DNA of 64,000 nt from Thermomonas aquatica (GTDB lineage Bacteria; Pseudomonadota; Gammaproteobacteria; Xanthomonadales; Xanthomonadaceae), in contig NZ_CP040871.1 in NCBI RefSeq assembly GCF_006337105.1, positions 1,054,001 through 1,118,000 on the forward strand. Reading direction: 5' to 3'. Position 1 is the stretch's first letter, and the number at the start of each line of letters is the position of its first letter. The translations under genes and the position numbers were made by a program. Shown piece after piece: positions 36,012-44,383 of this stretch. The notes under the pieces are model-generated. The model saw only the letters and a list, made by a program, of their open reading frames with translations, did not search any database and was not told the origin of the DNA.

Positions 36012-36051
36012 GGCGACCGGTTGACACCATCCCGGTCAACCGACGGTCGCC
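36012..36051. repeat. Long imperfect inverted repeat between the histidine kinase and adaptor genes
   Basis: GGCGACCGGTTGAC and its complement, the latter interrupted by a 3-nt GAC bulge, flank a 9-nt loop. The inner core CGGTTGAC-N9-GTCAACCG is a perfect 8-bp dyad. It lies 45 nt upstream of the adaptor ATG and just after the kinase stop. It could be an operator for the adjacent response regulator or an RNA hairpin separating the two parts of the operon. Confidence 0.45.
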
Positions 36052-36066
36052 ATGCGGGAGCCAGGC

Positions 36067-37092
36067 TCAATCCCGTGGGATGCCGGCACCGAACAGGATG
36101 GTCGCACGGGTGCCCTGGCCCGGCGTACTGGCGAGCTGCAGCGGCCATCGGCAGCGCTGGCCGAGCCGATGCGCGATCGACAGGCCTAGTCCCGGCCCGG
36201 GCGGCCGCTCGAGGTTGGCGCGGTAGAACGGCTCGAATGCGCGCGCCAGCGCGGCCGCATCCATGCCGATGCCGGTGTCGGTGACCTCCACCCGATCCGC
36301 CGACAAGCGCACGCAGATCCGGCCGGCATCGGTAAAACGCACGGCGTTGCTCAACAGGTTGCCCAGCATCACCCCGAGCACGCGCGGCGGCGCGTGGAGC
36401 TGCGGTTCGGCTTCGACCTGCAAGTCGAGCGCCAGGCCCTTGCCTTCGATCAAGGGCCGCACCCGCTCGATCTCGTGTTCGACGATGTCGCGCGCGGCGA
36501 AATCCTCGGTCTCCAGCGCCACGTCCTCGTCGCGCGCCAGCAGCAGCAAAGCGTCCATCAGCGATTCCATCTCCGCATTGGCCCCGCGGATCCGGCCCAG
36601 CGAGCGGCGCGAGCGCTCGGACAAGCCCTCGTCGTGCGCGATCAGGTCGGCGGCGACGCGGATCACGGTCAACGGCGTGCGCAGTTCATGGCTGGCATCG
36701 CGGGTGAAATCGTGTTCGCGGGCGATGTAGGCATCCATGCGCTCGCCCAGTCCATGCAGGGCATCGGCCATCTTGCGGGTATCGCCGCGCACCGAGGCGG
36801 GGATGCGCTCGGGCGCCAGCGCGCGGGTGTCCGGACGCTGCGGATCCCAGCGCGCGACTTCGCGCAACAGCCAGTCCATCGGCGCCAGCAAGCGCTTGGT
36901 GGCGCGATAGGTCATCCAGGTCACGGCGATGATCGAACCCAGCGCCAGCGCGATCGCCGCCAGGGTGGGCCCGGCGAACGGCAACTGCCCGTTGGCCGCG
37001 GCCAGCGCGAGCATGCACAGCAGGACCACCAGGCAGGCGATCGCCACCTGCAGCAGGAACAACACCCGGATGCTGCGCCAGGAAGACGACAT
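36067..37092 (-). CDS. Sensor histidine kinase
   Basis: A 341-residue membrane kinase with two N-terminal hydrophobic segments (residues about 9-33 and 41-60) separated by a very short periplasmic loop, so it probably senses within the membrane. A linker leads to the phosphorylation site H135 in RDASHELRTPLTV. The ATPase has the N box GNLLSNAVRFTDAG, G1 DTGIGMD and G2 GPGLGLSIA. It lies 45 nt downstream of the response regulator gene and 99 nt upstream of the MacAB-like operon, which it may control. Confidence 0.92.
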   Translation of the reverse strand: MSSSWRSIRVLFLLQVAIACLVVLLCMLALAAANGQLPFAGPTLAAIALALGSIIAVTWMTYRATKRLLAPMDWLLREVARWDPQRPDTRALAPERIPASVRGDTRKMADALHGLGERMDAYIAREHDFTRDASHELRTPLTVIRVAADLIAHDEGLSERSRRSLGRIRGANAEMESLMDALLLLARDEDVALETEDFAARDIVEHEIERVRPLIEGKGLALDLQVEAEPQLHAPPRVLGVMLGNLLSNAVRFTDAGRICVRLSADRVEVTDTGIGMDAAALARAFEPFYRANLERPPGPGLGLSIAHRLGQRCRWPLQLASTPGQGTRATILFGAGIPRD

Positions 37093-37137
37093 CTCAGCCG
37101 CGCCGCGCCGCGTCCCGCACCAGGGAGCCGCGATCCA

Positions 37138-37848
37138 TCACCCGGGCTGCCCGCCGATGTCGGCGATGCGGTAGCCCGCGCTCTGCACGGTATGCAGCAG
37201 CGGCCGCTCGAACGGCTTGTCGATCACCTTGCGCAGGTTGTACAGGTGGCTGCGCAGGGTGTCCGAATCCGGCAGGCCGTTGCCCCAGATCTCGCGCTCG
37301 ATCTCCTGCCGGCTGACCACGCGCGGCGACTCGCGCATCAGGATGGTCAGTAGGCGCAGCCCGATCGGCGACAGCTGCAGCTCGCTGCCGCCGCGGGTCG
37401 CGCGCAGCGAGGCCGGGTCCAGCACCAGGTCCGCCACCTTCAGCACTTCCGAACCGACCTGGCGGCGTTCGCGGCGGATCAGCGCGCGCAAGCGCGCCTC
37501 CAGTTCCTGGATTGCAAAGGGTTTCGTCAGGTAGTCGTCGGCGCCGGAGGACAGCCCGGTCAGCTTTTCGTCCAGGGTGTCGCGCGCGGTCAGCATCAGC
37601 ACCGGCGTGGACTTGCGTGCCTCGTTGCGCAGGCGCTTGCAGACCTCGATGCCATCCAGCCGCGGCAGCATCAGGTCGAGCACCACCACGTCGTAATTGT
37701 TCTCGGCCGCCAGCCGGTAGCCGTCCAGGCCGTCGGCCGCGTAATCGACCTCGAAGCCCTTGCCCTCGAGATATTCGCCGACCATCTCGGAAATGTTGCG
37801 GTTGTCCTCGACGATGAGGACCAGTCCAGCCTGTTCCTGTGTGCGCAT
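37138..37848 (-). CDS. OmpR/PhoB-family response regulator
   Basis: A 236-residue two-domain regulator. The receiver domain has acidic residues near E14-D15, the phospho-acceptor D58 in VVLDLMLPRLDG and Lys of YLTKPF. The C-terminal winged helix contains ILMRESPRVVSRQEIEREIWG and LRSHLYNLRKVIDKP, typical for DNA binding. The ATG at 37848 has AGGG upstream; a GTG at 37863 would add five residues. The partner kinase follows directly. Confidence 0.94.
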   Translation of the reverse strand: MRTQEQAGLVLIVEDNRNISEMVGEYLEGKGFEVDYAADGLDGYRLAAENNYDVVVLDLMLPRLDGIEVCKRLRNEARKSTPVLMLTARDTLDEKLTGLSSGADDYLTKPFAIQELEARLRALIRRERRQVGSEVLKVADLVLDPASLRATRGGSELQLSPIGLRLLTILMRESPRVVSRQEIEREIWGNGLPDSDTLRSHLYNLRKVIDKPFERPLLHTVQSAGYRIADIGGQPG

Positions 37849-37946
37849 CCGTCCCTGCTCCACTCTTCAGCTTTGTGAAGGGTGCGGGTCGCGAGGTGGA
37901 TGCCGCGTGAAGGACTACCCTAGCCCGCCATTCCGGAGCCGATCGA

Positions 37947-38288
37947 ATGCCCTACGACCGCATCCTGCCGCCCTTGCTGCTGGTGGCGTCCAACGTGTTC
38001 ATGACCTTTGCCTGGTACGCGCACCTGAAATTCAAGGAGGTGGCGCTGTGGAAGGTCATCCTGGTCAGCTGGGGCATCGCCTTCTTCGAGTACATGCTGA
38101 TGATCCCCGCCAACCGGATGGGCTCTGCGCTGTACAGCGCGCCGCAGCTGAAGGGCATGCAGGAAGTGATCACCCTGCTGGTGTTCGCCGGGTTTTCGGC
38201 CTGGTACCTGGGACAGCCGCTGAAGTGGAACCACTGGGCCGGGTTCGCCCTGATCGCCGCCGCGGCCTGGCTGATCTTCCTGGATTGA
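37947..38288 (+). CDS. DMT family (DUF486) small membrane protein
   Basis: A 113-residue protein with four hydrophobic segments and the DUF486 signatures FMTFAWYAHLKFK, SWGIAFFEYMLMIPANR and FAGFSAWYLGQPLKWNHW. It resembles half of a drug/metabolite transporter, so it may work as a dimer; the substrate is unknown. It is divergent from the two-component genes and converges with the Mpo1-like gene 6 nt away. Confidence 0.88.
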   Translation: MPYDRILPPLLLVASNVFMTFAWYAHLKFKEVALWKVILVSWGIAFFEYMLMIPANRMGSALYSAPQLKGMQEVITLLVFAGFSAWYLGQPLKWNHWAGFALIAAAAWLIFLD

Positions 38289-38294
38289 TCCCGC

Positions 38295-38600
38295 TCAGAA
38301 CGGGATCTTGCCGGTCAGGATGTCCTTGTACATCACCCAGTCGCCGGCGAAGGAATAGAACGGGTACTTGAAGGTGGCCGGGCGGTTCTTCTCGAAGAAG
38401 AAATGGCCGATCCACGCACACCCGTAGCCCGCGACCAGTCCCGCCAGCAGCCACCACGGATTGCCGCTCTTGATCGCCAGCACGATGAAGCCGATGACGA
38501 AGCTGGTGCCGACGAAATGCAGGCGCCTGGACGTGCGGTTGCGGTGCTCGCCGAGGTAGAACGGATAGAACTCGCGGAAACTGGCGAAGCCTTCGCTCAT
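38295..38600 (-). CDS. Mpo1-like (DUF962) membrane protein
   Basis: A 101-residue protein with two hydrophobic segments and the DUF962 blocks YLGEHRNRTSRRLHFVGTSF, IGHFFFEKNRPATF and GDWVMYKD. The conserved histidines match those that bind iron in yeast Mpo1, a dioxygenase for 2-hydroxy fatty acid alpha-oxidation; that activity here is only inferred from family. The ATG overlaps the mazG stop by 4 nt (ATGA), putting it at the end of a four-gene overlapping operon nudE-cysQ-mazG-mpo1. Confidence 0.85.
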   Translation of the reverse strand: MSEGFASFREFYPFYLGEHRNRTSRRLHFVGTSFVIGFIVLAIKSGNPWWLLAGLVAGYGCAWIGHFFFEKNRPATFKYPFYSFAGDWVMYKDILTGKIPF

Positions 38601-39424
38601 TGCGATCCTCCCTGCTCCGCCTGCTTGGCGCGCACCCAGTAGCGATCCTGCGCTTCCAGCGATTGCCCGGCAAGCCCGCCGTCGGCCGCGGCCAGCGCTT
38701 CCATCGCGCGGAAGCGGCGCTCGAACTTGTGGTTGGCGCGACGCAGCGCGGCGCCGAAATCGACCTTCGCATGCCGCGCCAGGTTGGCGCAGACGAACAG
38801 GATGTCGCCGATCTCGTCTTCCAGCCGGTCGTGCGCGGCGGCATCGTCCGGATCCGCCGCGACCGCGGCGAACTCCGCGCGCACTTCCTCGATTTCCTCG
38901 TGCAGCTTCTCCAGCACCGGCGCCGGCGCCGGCCAGTCGAAACCGACCTTGGCCGCCTTGTGCTGCAGCTTCACCGCGCGCTGCCATTCCGGCAGGCCGC
39001 GCGAGATCCCGGCCAGCGCCGACGTGTCGCTTTCGCCGCGCGCGGCGCGCTCGGCGCGCTTGTGCTCTTCCCACGCCTTGGTCTGCTGCTCGGCGTCTTC
39101 GACCGACGCCCCGGCAAATACATGCGGATGCCGGCGCGTCATCTTGTCGCAGATCGCATCGACCACGTCGGCGAACGCGAACGCGCCCTGCTCCTGCGCC
39201 ATCCGCGCGTGGAACACCACCTGCAGCAGCAGGTCGCCGAGTTCGTCCTTGAGGTCGCCCATGTCGCCGCGATCGATCGCGTCGGCGACTTCGTAGGCTT
39301 CCTCGATGGTGTACGGCGCGATGGTCGCGAAGCTCTGCTCGACGTCCCACGGACAGCCGGTCTGCGGATCGCGCAATGCGGCCATGATCTCGAGCAGGCG
39401 CTGGATCCCGTGCGCGTCGCTCAT
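38597..39424 (-). CDS. mazG: Nucleoside triphosphate pyrophosphohydrolase MazG
   Basis: A 275-residue all-alpha NTP pyrophosphatase with two MazG modules. The first has the full metal motif, TIEEAYEVADAIDRGD then LKDELGDLLLQVVFHA; the second repeats it as KLHEEIEEVRAEF and RLEDEIGDILFVCANLARH. It removes aberrant NTPs and, in E. coli, lowers ppGpp. Its start and stop both overlap neighbours by 4 nt. With NudE and CysQ it forms a nucleotide-cleaning operon. Confidence 0.95.
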   Translation of the reverse strand: MSDAHGIQRLLEIMAALRDPQTGCPWDVEQSFATIAPYTIEEAYEVADAIDRGDMGDLKDELGDLLLQVVFHARMAQEQGAFAFADVVDAICDKMTRRHPHVFAGASVEDAEQQTKAWEEHKRAERAARGESDTSALAGISRGLPEWQRAVKLQHKAAKVGFDWPAPAPVLEKLHEEIEEVRAEFAAVAADPDDAAAHDRLEDEIGDILFVCANLARHAKVDFGAALRRANHKFERRFRAMEALAAADGGLAGQSLEAQDRYWVRAKQAEQGGSQ

Positions 39425-40209
39425 GCCGGCAACCGGTCGCGCAAGGCCAGGTCGCCGAAGGCGATGAAATCGCCGTTGAGCAGGGTCTCGCGCTGGTTGT
39501 AACGGAACGGCCTGCCTTGCGGGTCGAGCACCGCGCCGCCCGCCGCTTCCAGGATCGCCTGCCCGGCGGCGGTGTCCCATTCGCCGGTCGGGCCGAAGCG
39601 CGGGTACAGGTCGATGCCGCCTTCGGCGATCCTGCAGAACTTGAGCGAGGACCCGCAGGCCACCGCTTCGCCGCCCAGCGCGTCGAGCAGGGCTTGCGTG
39701 CGCGCGTCGCGGTGCGAGCGGCTGGCGGCGATGCGCAACGGCGCCGCCGCCGGCTTGCGCACGCGGATGGCGACATCCGCGTCGCCCTCGCGGCGATACG
39801 CGCCCGCGCCCGGCGCGCCATGCCACAGCGCGCCGCTCACCGGCTGCTGGATCACGCCGAAGGTCGCCACGCCGTCTTCGACCAGGGCGATGTTGACGGT
39901 GAACTCGCCGTTGCGCTTGATGAACTCGCGGGTGCCGTCCAGCGGATCGACCAGCCAGAAGCGCGGCCATTGCCGGCGCGCGGCGATGTCGAGGTCCTTC
40001 GACTCCTCCGACAGCAGCGGGATGTCCGGCGTCAGCGCCTGCAGGCCGGCGGCGATGCAGCGATGCGAGGCGAGGTCGGCTGCGGTCAGCGGCGAACGGT
40101 CGTCCTTGTGCTGCACCGCGAACTCACTGTCGTACACCGCGAGAATCTCGGCGGCGGCCGCGCGCGCAAGCGCGATCACCGCCTCGCGCTGTGCATGGGT
40201 GACGGTCAT
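39421..40209 (-). CDS. cysQ: 3'(2'),5'-bisphosphate nucleotidase CysQ
   Basis: A 262-residue Mg-dependent phosphatase of the inositol monophosphatase fold that turns PAP (from sulfate assimilation) into AMP. Metal and substrate motifs are LLSEESKD, LVDPLDGTREFIKRNGEF and, near the C-terminus, GEWDTAAGQAILEAAGG. The ATG at 40209 overlaps the nudE stop by 4 nt. Lithium sensitivity would be expected from the family. Confidence 0.95.
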   Translation of the reverse strand: MTVTHAQREAVIALARAAAAEILAVYDSEFAVQHKDDRSPLTAADLASHRCIAAGLQALTPDIPLLSEESKDLDIAARRQWPRFWLVDPLDGTREFIKRNGEFTVNIALVEDGVATFGVIQQPVSGALWHGAPGAGAYRREGDADVAIRVRKPAAAPLRIAASRSHRDARTQALLDALGGEAVACGSSLKFCRIAEGGIDLYPRFGPTGEWDTAAGQAILEAAGGAVLDPQGRPFRYNQRETLLNGDFIAFGDLALRDRLPA

Positions 40210-40754
40210 CCTTGCTGCTTCAGCCATTCGCGGGCGATGAACAGCGCGGCCACGCTGCGGCCTTCGGAGAATTCCTCGCGCAGGATCAGCTCGCCGATGT
40301 CGGCCAGCTTCCACGGCACGATCTCCAGCTCCTCCGGCTCGTCGCCGGGCAGGCGCTGCGGGTACAGGTCGCGCGCCAGCACCAGGTGGGTGGCATGGCT
40401 CATGTACACCGGCGCCAGGGTGAGTTCGCGCAGCACGGTCAGCTCGCGCGCGCCGTAGCCGGCCTCTTCCATCAGCTCGCGGTTGGCCGCTTCGATCGGA
40501 CTCTCGCCGGCATCGATGCGTCCCTTCACCAGGCCGAGCTCGTAACGGTGCACGCCGGCCGCGTATTCGCGCACCAGCAGCACGGTCTCGGCATCCAGCA
40601 TCGGCACCACCGCCACCGCGCCGTGGCCGCGCCCGTGCAGGCGCTCGTACTTGCGGCGCTCGCCGTTGCTGAACTCCAGGTCGAGCCGCTCCATGCGGTA
40701 CGGCCCGGCATCGTGCTCGGTGATGCCGTGGATGGTGGGCAGCTTCCGGCTCAT
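40206..40754 (-). CDS. nudE: ADP compounds hydrolase NudE
   Basis: A 182-residue Nudix hydrolase acting on ADP-ribose, Ap3A and NADH in E. coli. The Nudix box is complete: GRIDAGESPIEAANRELMEEAG follows the GX5EX7REUXEEXGU pattern. The N-terminal VVPMLDAETVLLVREYAAG and the downstream APVYMSHATHLVLA fit NudE. The gene is divergent from bioA with only 29 nt between start codons, so their promoters must overlap. Confidence 0.92.
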   Translation of the reverse strand: MSRKLPTIHGITEHDAGPYRMERLDLEFSNGERRKYERLHGRGHGAVAVVPMLDAETVLLVREYAAGVHRYELGLVKGRIDAGESPIEAANRELMEEAGYGARELTVLRELTLAPVYMSHATHLVLARDLYPQRLPGDEPEELEIVPWKLADIGELILREEFSEGRSVAALFIAREWLKQQG

Positions 40755-40771
40755 GCGGCGCCGCGCGGGGC

Positions 40772-40777
40772 GATAAT
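40772..40777 (+). promoter_or_regulatory. Candidate -10 hexamer for leaderless bioA
   Basis: GATAAT (five of six to consensus) is followed by six bases and the bioA ATG at 40784. It lies in the 29-nt gap between the divergent nudE and bioA starts, leaving no room for a leader. The -35 would fall on the nudE start codon and is weak. Confidence 0.45.
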
Positions 40778-40783
40778 GCGGGG

Positions 40784-42175
40784 ATGTCGATTCACCCCAC
40801 GATTCTAGACGACACGGGCCGCTGGCGTTCGCGCGACCTGGCCGTGCTCTGGCACCCGTGCACGCAGATGCGCGAGCACCCGGACGTCTTGCCGCTGGTG
40901 CCGATCGAGCGCGGCGAAGGCGCCTGGCTGGTCGGCCACGACGGCAGGCGTTACCTGGATGCCGTTTCGAGCTGGTGGACCAACCTGTTCGGCCATGCCG
41001 AGCCGCGCATCGCCGCGGCCATCGCGCGCCAGGCGGGCACGCTGGAGCAGGTGATCCTGGCCGGGTTCTCGCACCAGCCCGCCGTGGAACTGGCCGAGAA
41101 GCTGCTCGCCATCGCCCCGCGCGAAGCGGATCGCGCGCCGCTGGCGAAAGTGTTCTATTCCGACAACGGCTCGGCCGGGGTGGAAGTGGCGCTGAAGATG
41201 GCCTTCCACTGGTTCCGCAACCGCGGCGAGGACCGGCGCACCAAGTTCGTCGCGCTTGCAAACGGCTACCACGGCGAAACCCTGGGCGCGCTGGCGGTGG
41301 GCGATGTCCCGCTGTATCGCCGGGTGTACGCGCCGCTGCTGGCCGAATGCCTGTTCGCGCCTTCGCCCGACGCCTACCAGTGCGAACCCGGCGAGACGCC
41401 CGCGCAGCGCGCCGAGCGCGCCGCGGAAGGCCTGCGTGAACTGCTGGAACGCCACGCCGGCGAAATCTGCGCGCTGATCCTGGAGCCGCGCGTGCAGTGC
41501 GCCGGCGGCATGCGCATGCACGATCCGCTGTACCTGCGCCGCGCGCGCGACCTGTGCGATGCGCATGGCGTGTTCCTGATCGCGGACGAGATCGCGGTCG
41601 GTTTCGGCCGCACCGGCACGCTGTTCGCCTGCGAGCAGGCGGGCGTGCAGCCCGACCTGCTGTGCCTGTCCAAGGGTCTGACCGGCGGCTTCCTGCCGCT
41701 GGCGGCGGTGCTGGCGACGCAAGCGATCTACGACGGCTTCCTCGACGACTCGCGCGAGCGCGCCTTCCTGCATTCGCACAGCTACACCGGCAACCCGCTG
41801 GCCTGCGCGGCGGCGCTGGCCTCGCTGGCGATCTTCGACAGCGACGATGTGCTGGCGCGCAACCGCATTACGGCTGCGCGGATGACGGAACTGTCCGCGC
41901 CATTCGCGGAGCTTCCGCACGTGGCCGACGTGCGCCAGGCCGGGATGATTCTCGCCTTCGAGTTGACGCACGGCGGGGACAAGCGCACGCCGCTCGACCC
42001 CGCGTTGCGCATCGGCCTGCGCGCCTATCGCGCCGCGCTCGATCGAGGCGTGGTGCTGCGCCCGCTCGGCGACATCCTGTACTGGATGCCGCCGTACTGC
42101 ATCGACGACGGACAACTGCAACAGCTCGCGCGGGTCACCCGCGAGGCGATCATCGAGGCCACCGCATGCGCCTGA
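40784..42175 (+). CDS. bioA: Adenosylmethionine-8-amino-7-oxononanoate aminotransferase BioA
   Basis: A 463-residue PLP enzyme of biotin synthesis that transfers the SAM amino group to KAPA, giving DAPA. Signatures: the N-terminal VLWHPCTQM of BioA, GSAGVEVALKMAFHWF, LIADEIAVGFGRTG and the PLP lysine K297 in LCLSKGLTGG. No other biotin gene is nearby, which is common in Xanthomonadales and Pseudomonas. rsmE begins inside its last 10 nt. Confidence 0.96.
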   Translation: MSIHPTILDDTGRWRSRDLAVLWHPCTQMREHPDVLPLVPIERGEGAWLVGHDGRRYLDAVSSWWTNLFGHAEPRIAAAIARQAGTLEQVILAGFSHQPAVELAEKLLAIAPREADRAPLAKVFYSDNGSAGVEVALKMAFHWFRNRGEDRRTKFVALANGYHGETLGALAVGDVPLYRRVYAPLLAECLFAPSPDAYQCEPGETPAQRAERAAEGLRELLERHAGEICALILEPRVQCAGGMRMHDPLYLRRARDLCDAHGVFLIADEIAVGFGRTGTLFACEQAGVQPDLLCLSKGLTGGFLPLAAVLATQAIYDGFLDDSRERAFLHSHSYTGNPLACAAALASLAIFDSDDVLARNRITAARMTELSAPFAELPHVADVRQAGMILAFELTHGGDKRTPLDPALRIGLRAYRAALDRGVVLRPLGDILYWMPPYCIDDGQLQQLARVTREAIIEATACA

Positions 42176-42897
42176 CCCGCAGCCACATCGACGCCATGTT
42201 GCAGGTCGGCAGCGAAGTGACGCTGCCGGAGGACGTGGCGCAGCACCTGCTGCGCGTACTGCGCCTCGAGATCGGCGACGCCTGCGTGCTGTTCAACGGC
42301 GACGGCCACGACTACGACGCCCGCATCGTCCACCTCGGCAAGCGCGAGGCGCGCGCGGAAATCGTGGCCGCGCGCCGCATCGACAACGAATCGCCGCTGC
42401 GGATCACCCTGCTGCAGGGCATCGCCCGCGGCGAGAAGATGGACTGGATCCTGCAGAAGGCGACCGAGCTCGGCATCGCCCGCGTGCTGCCGGTCGAAAG
42501 CGAACGCAGCGAGGTGAAGCTGGACGCGCAGCGCGCGGCCAAGCGGCTGGCGCATTGGCGCGGCATCGTGCTGTCCGCCTGCGAACAGAGCGGACGGGCG
42601 AGCGTGCCCGAGGTGGCCGCGCCGCAACCGTTGGCGCAGGGCGCGGGATTGCGCGACGGGCGCGGCTTCATCCTCGATCCGCTCGCGGACGCGTCGCTGT
42701 CGTCGCTGCGCGATGCATCGTTGCAGGCATGCACGATCGCGATCGGCCCCGAAGGCGGCTGGTCGCCGCGCGACCGCGAACGGCTGGTCGCGGCCGGTTA
42801 CGAAGGACTCAGGCTGGGCCCGCGCGTGCTGCGCACCGAGACCGCCGGCATCGCCGCGATCGCGGCGCTGCAGGCCTTGCGCGGGGACCTGGGTTAG
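42166..42897 (+). CDS. rsmE: 16S rRNA m3U1498 methyltransferase RsmE
   Basis: A 243-residue SPOUT methyltransferase. A short N-terminal PUA-like domain (MRLTRSHID, HLLRVLRLEIGD) precedes the knotted domain with ESERSEVKLD, SACEQSGRA, IAIGPEGGWSPRDRE and the C-terminal LGPRVLRTETA. The ATG at 42166 overlaps bioA by 10 nt, so the two are coupled. Its stop overlaps that of the convergent chpC by 4 nt. The bioA-rsmE pair lies next to the chp genes in Pseudomonas aeruginosa as well. Confidence 0.95.
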   Translation: MRLTRSHIDAMLQVGSEVTLPEDVAQHLLRVLRLEIGDACVLFNGDGHDYDARIVHLGKREARAEIVAARRIDNESPLRITLLQGIARGEKMDWILQKATELGIARVLPVESERSEVKLDAQRAAKRLAHWRGIVLSACEQSGRASVPEVAAPQPLAQGAGLRDGRGFILDPLADASLSSLRDASLQACTIAIGPEGGWSPRDRERLVAAGYEGLRLGPRVLRTETAGIAAIAALQALRGDLG

Positions 42898-43364
42898 GCG
42901 GCCGCCGCCAGCGCTTCGACGATCCGTTCCTCGAGCGCGGCCAGGTCGGGCAACAACGCGTCGTCCTCGTTGAGCCGGACGCGGGCGAGCACGCCTTCCG
43001 GAACCGAGGCGTCATCGCCTTCCGAACCCAGCGCAGCCTCGGTCACCGTCACCAGGCGCGGGAAGCCCAGGGTCAGCAGGGCGAAGAACGGATGCTTGGC
43101 ATCGCCGCCCAGCGCCTTCAGCACGATCACCTTGCTGCCCAGGCCGCCCTTTTCCTCGGCGATCCCGGTGAAGCGCGAGAACGACACCAGCGGCAACTGC
43201 CAGCCGCGCCAGCGGATGCGGCCGAGCAGCCAGTCGGGCGCGTCCGCGATCGGTTCGGGATCGGCGTAGGACAGCACTTCGGCGATGGTCGCGTTGGGCA
43301 GCAACAGGCGCGCATCGGCAACCTGGATGAGCACGCCGCGGATGATCGGTGCGGTATCGGTCAT
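42894..43364 (-). CDS. chpC: CheW-like protein ChpC
   Basis: A 156-residue CheW-domain protein. It starts with RGVLIQVADARLLLPNATIAEVL and includes the subdomain 2 blocks WLLGRIRWRGWQLPLVSFSRF and KVIVLKALGG. As the last gene of the Pil-Chp operon it matches ChpC of P. aeruginosa, the second CheW adaptor in type IV pilus chemosensing. It lies 8 nt downstream of the CheB-type gene. GAGGT gives a reasonable ribosome binding site. Confidence 0.85.
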   Translation of the reverse strand: MTDTAPIIRGVLIQVADARLLLPNATIAEVLSYADPEPIADAPDWLLGRIRWRGWQLPLVSFSRFTGIAEEKGGLGSKVIVLKALGGDAKHPFFALLTLGFPRLVTVTEAALGSEGDDASVPEGVLARVRLNEDDALLPDLAALEERIVEALAAAA

Positions 43365-43372
43365 GTGGAACC

Positions 43373-44383
43373 TCAGGCGGGCCAGCGTTCGAGCAGTTTG
43401 AGGGGAAGCGCCGCCAAGCCCAGGGCCGCGCCGCCGCGGGCCACCAGCGCATTGCTGGCGGCCGGATCGAAACAATTGTCGGCCGATTGCCCGAGCGCCA
43501 AGCCACCGGCCAGGGCCAGGGCGAGGGCGCGGTCGACCAGCGCCGGATCGGCGCCGCTGAGCAACAGCATGGCGCTGTCGCCGGGCACCAATGCGGCGAA
43601 GCCGGGCTGTCCGTCGACCGACGCGAAGACCAGCCCGGTGGGCGCTTCCTGCACATCGATGCCGTCCGGCATGACGTGCACGGTGCCGGCCTGCAACGGA
43701 TCGCCGGGCTGTGCCAGCGCGACATGCAGCTGGGTGGCGCGCTGCATCTGCCGCACCAGCTTGTCGTACTGGCCGCCTTCGATCCGCTGGCGGAGCAGGA
43801 CCGGCCGCGGGAACCCGGCCGGGAGGCCGCCAAGCAACTGGCGCACCGCATCCGGACCGCCGACCCCGGCGGCGACCACCACCGCGCCCGATTTCACCGG
43901 CGGCGCAGCCGGGCGGCCATGCTGCAGTTCCGGCATCGCCGCGACCTGGCGCTGCAATGCCTCCATCTCGGCGCGGAAGCGGCTGTCTTCGCTGCTGATG
44001 CGCTGGTTCGGGTCGGCCACCAGGGGCGAGCCCTTCGCGCGCGGCAGCACGTCGTCGTGGCCGTACAGCTTGGCGCCGAGGTGGCGCGCCCAGCGCGCGG
44101 CTTCCCAGCCTTCGCGCTTCGCGGCGACGTCGGCTTCCTCGAACATGATCTCCAGCGCGGGATCGGCCAGCACGCCGTCGAACTTCGACAGCGCCTGCTC
44201 CGTCGCCGGGTCGAGGATCACCAGCACCGCGTCGGGCGCGGCATTGCGCACGTCCGCCTCCGACGCCACGCCGGGATCGAGCACCGCGGCCACGTCCGCG
44301 CCCGCTTCGGCGATCGCCGCCTCGGTGCGGTCGCGCGCGCTGCCCGGGCGCGTCAGCAGCACGACGCGCTTGCGTGCGTTCAC
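43373..44383 (-). CDS. ChpB-like CheB homologue lacking the catalytic triad
   Basis: A 336-residue protein in the position of chpB. Residues 1-120 look like a degenerate receiver domain without a clear phospho-Asp site. Residues 166-336 align with the CheB methylesterase domain, but the serine of GASTGG is G173 ([10 protein letters not shown]), the histidine of TQHMP is R200 (LLRQRIEGG) and the aspartate of GMGNDGA is A281 (SGADPALVD). All three triad positions are therefore lost and the protein should not demethylate a receptor. The GTG start overlaps the chpA stop by 4 nt (GTGA). A structural or regulatory role in the array is an inference. Confidence 0.85.
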   Translation of the reverse strand: MNARKRVVLLTRPGSARDRTEAAIAEAGADVAAVLDPGVASEADVRNAAPDAVLVILDPATEQALSKFDGVLADPALEIMFEEADVAAKREGWEAARWARHLGAKLYGHDDVLPRAKGSPLVADPNQRISSEDSRFRAEMEALQRQVAAMPELQHGRPAAPPVKSGAVVVAAGVGGPDAVRQLLGGLPAGFPRPVLLRQRIEGGQYDKLVRQMQRATQLHVALAQPGDPLQAGTVHVMPDGIDVQEAPTGLVFASVDGQPGFAALVPGDSAMLLLSGADPALVDRALALALAGGLALGQSADNCFDPAASNALVARGGAALGLAALPLKLLERWPA

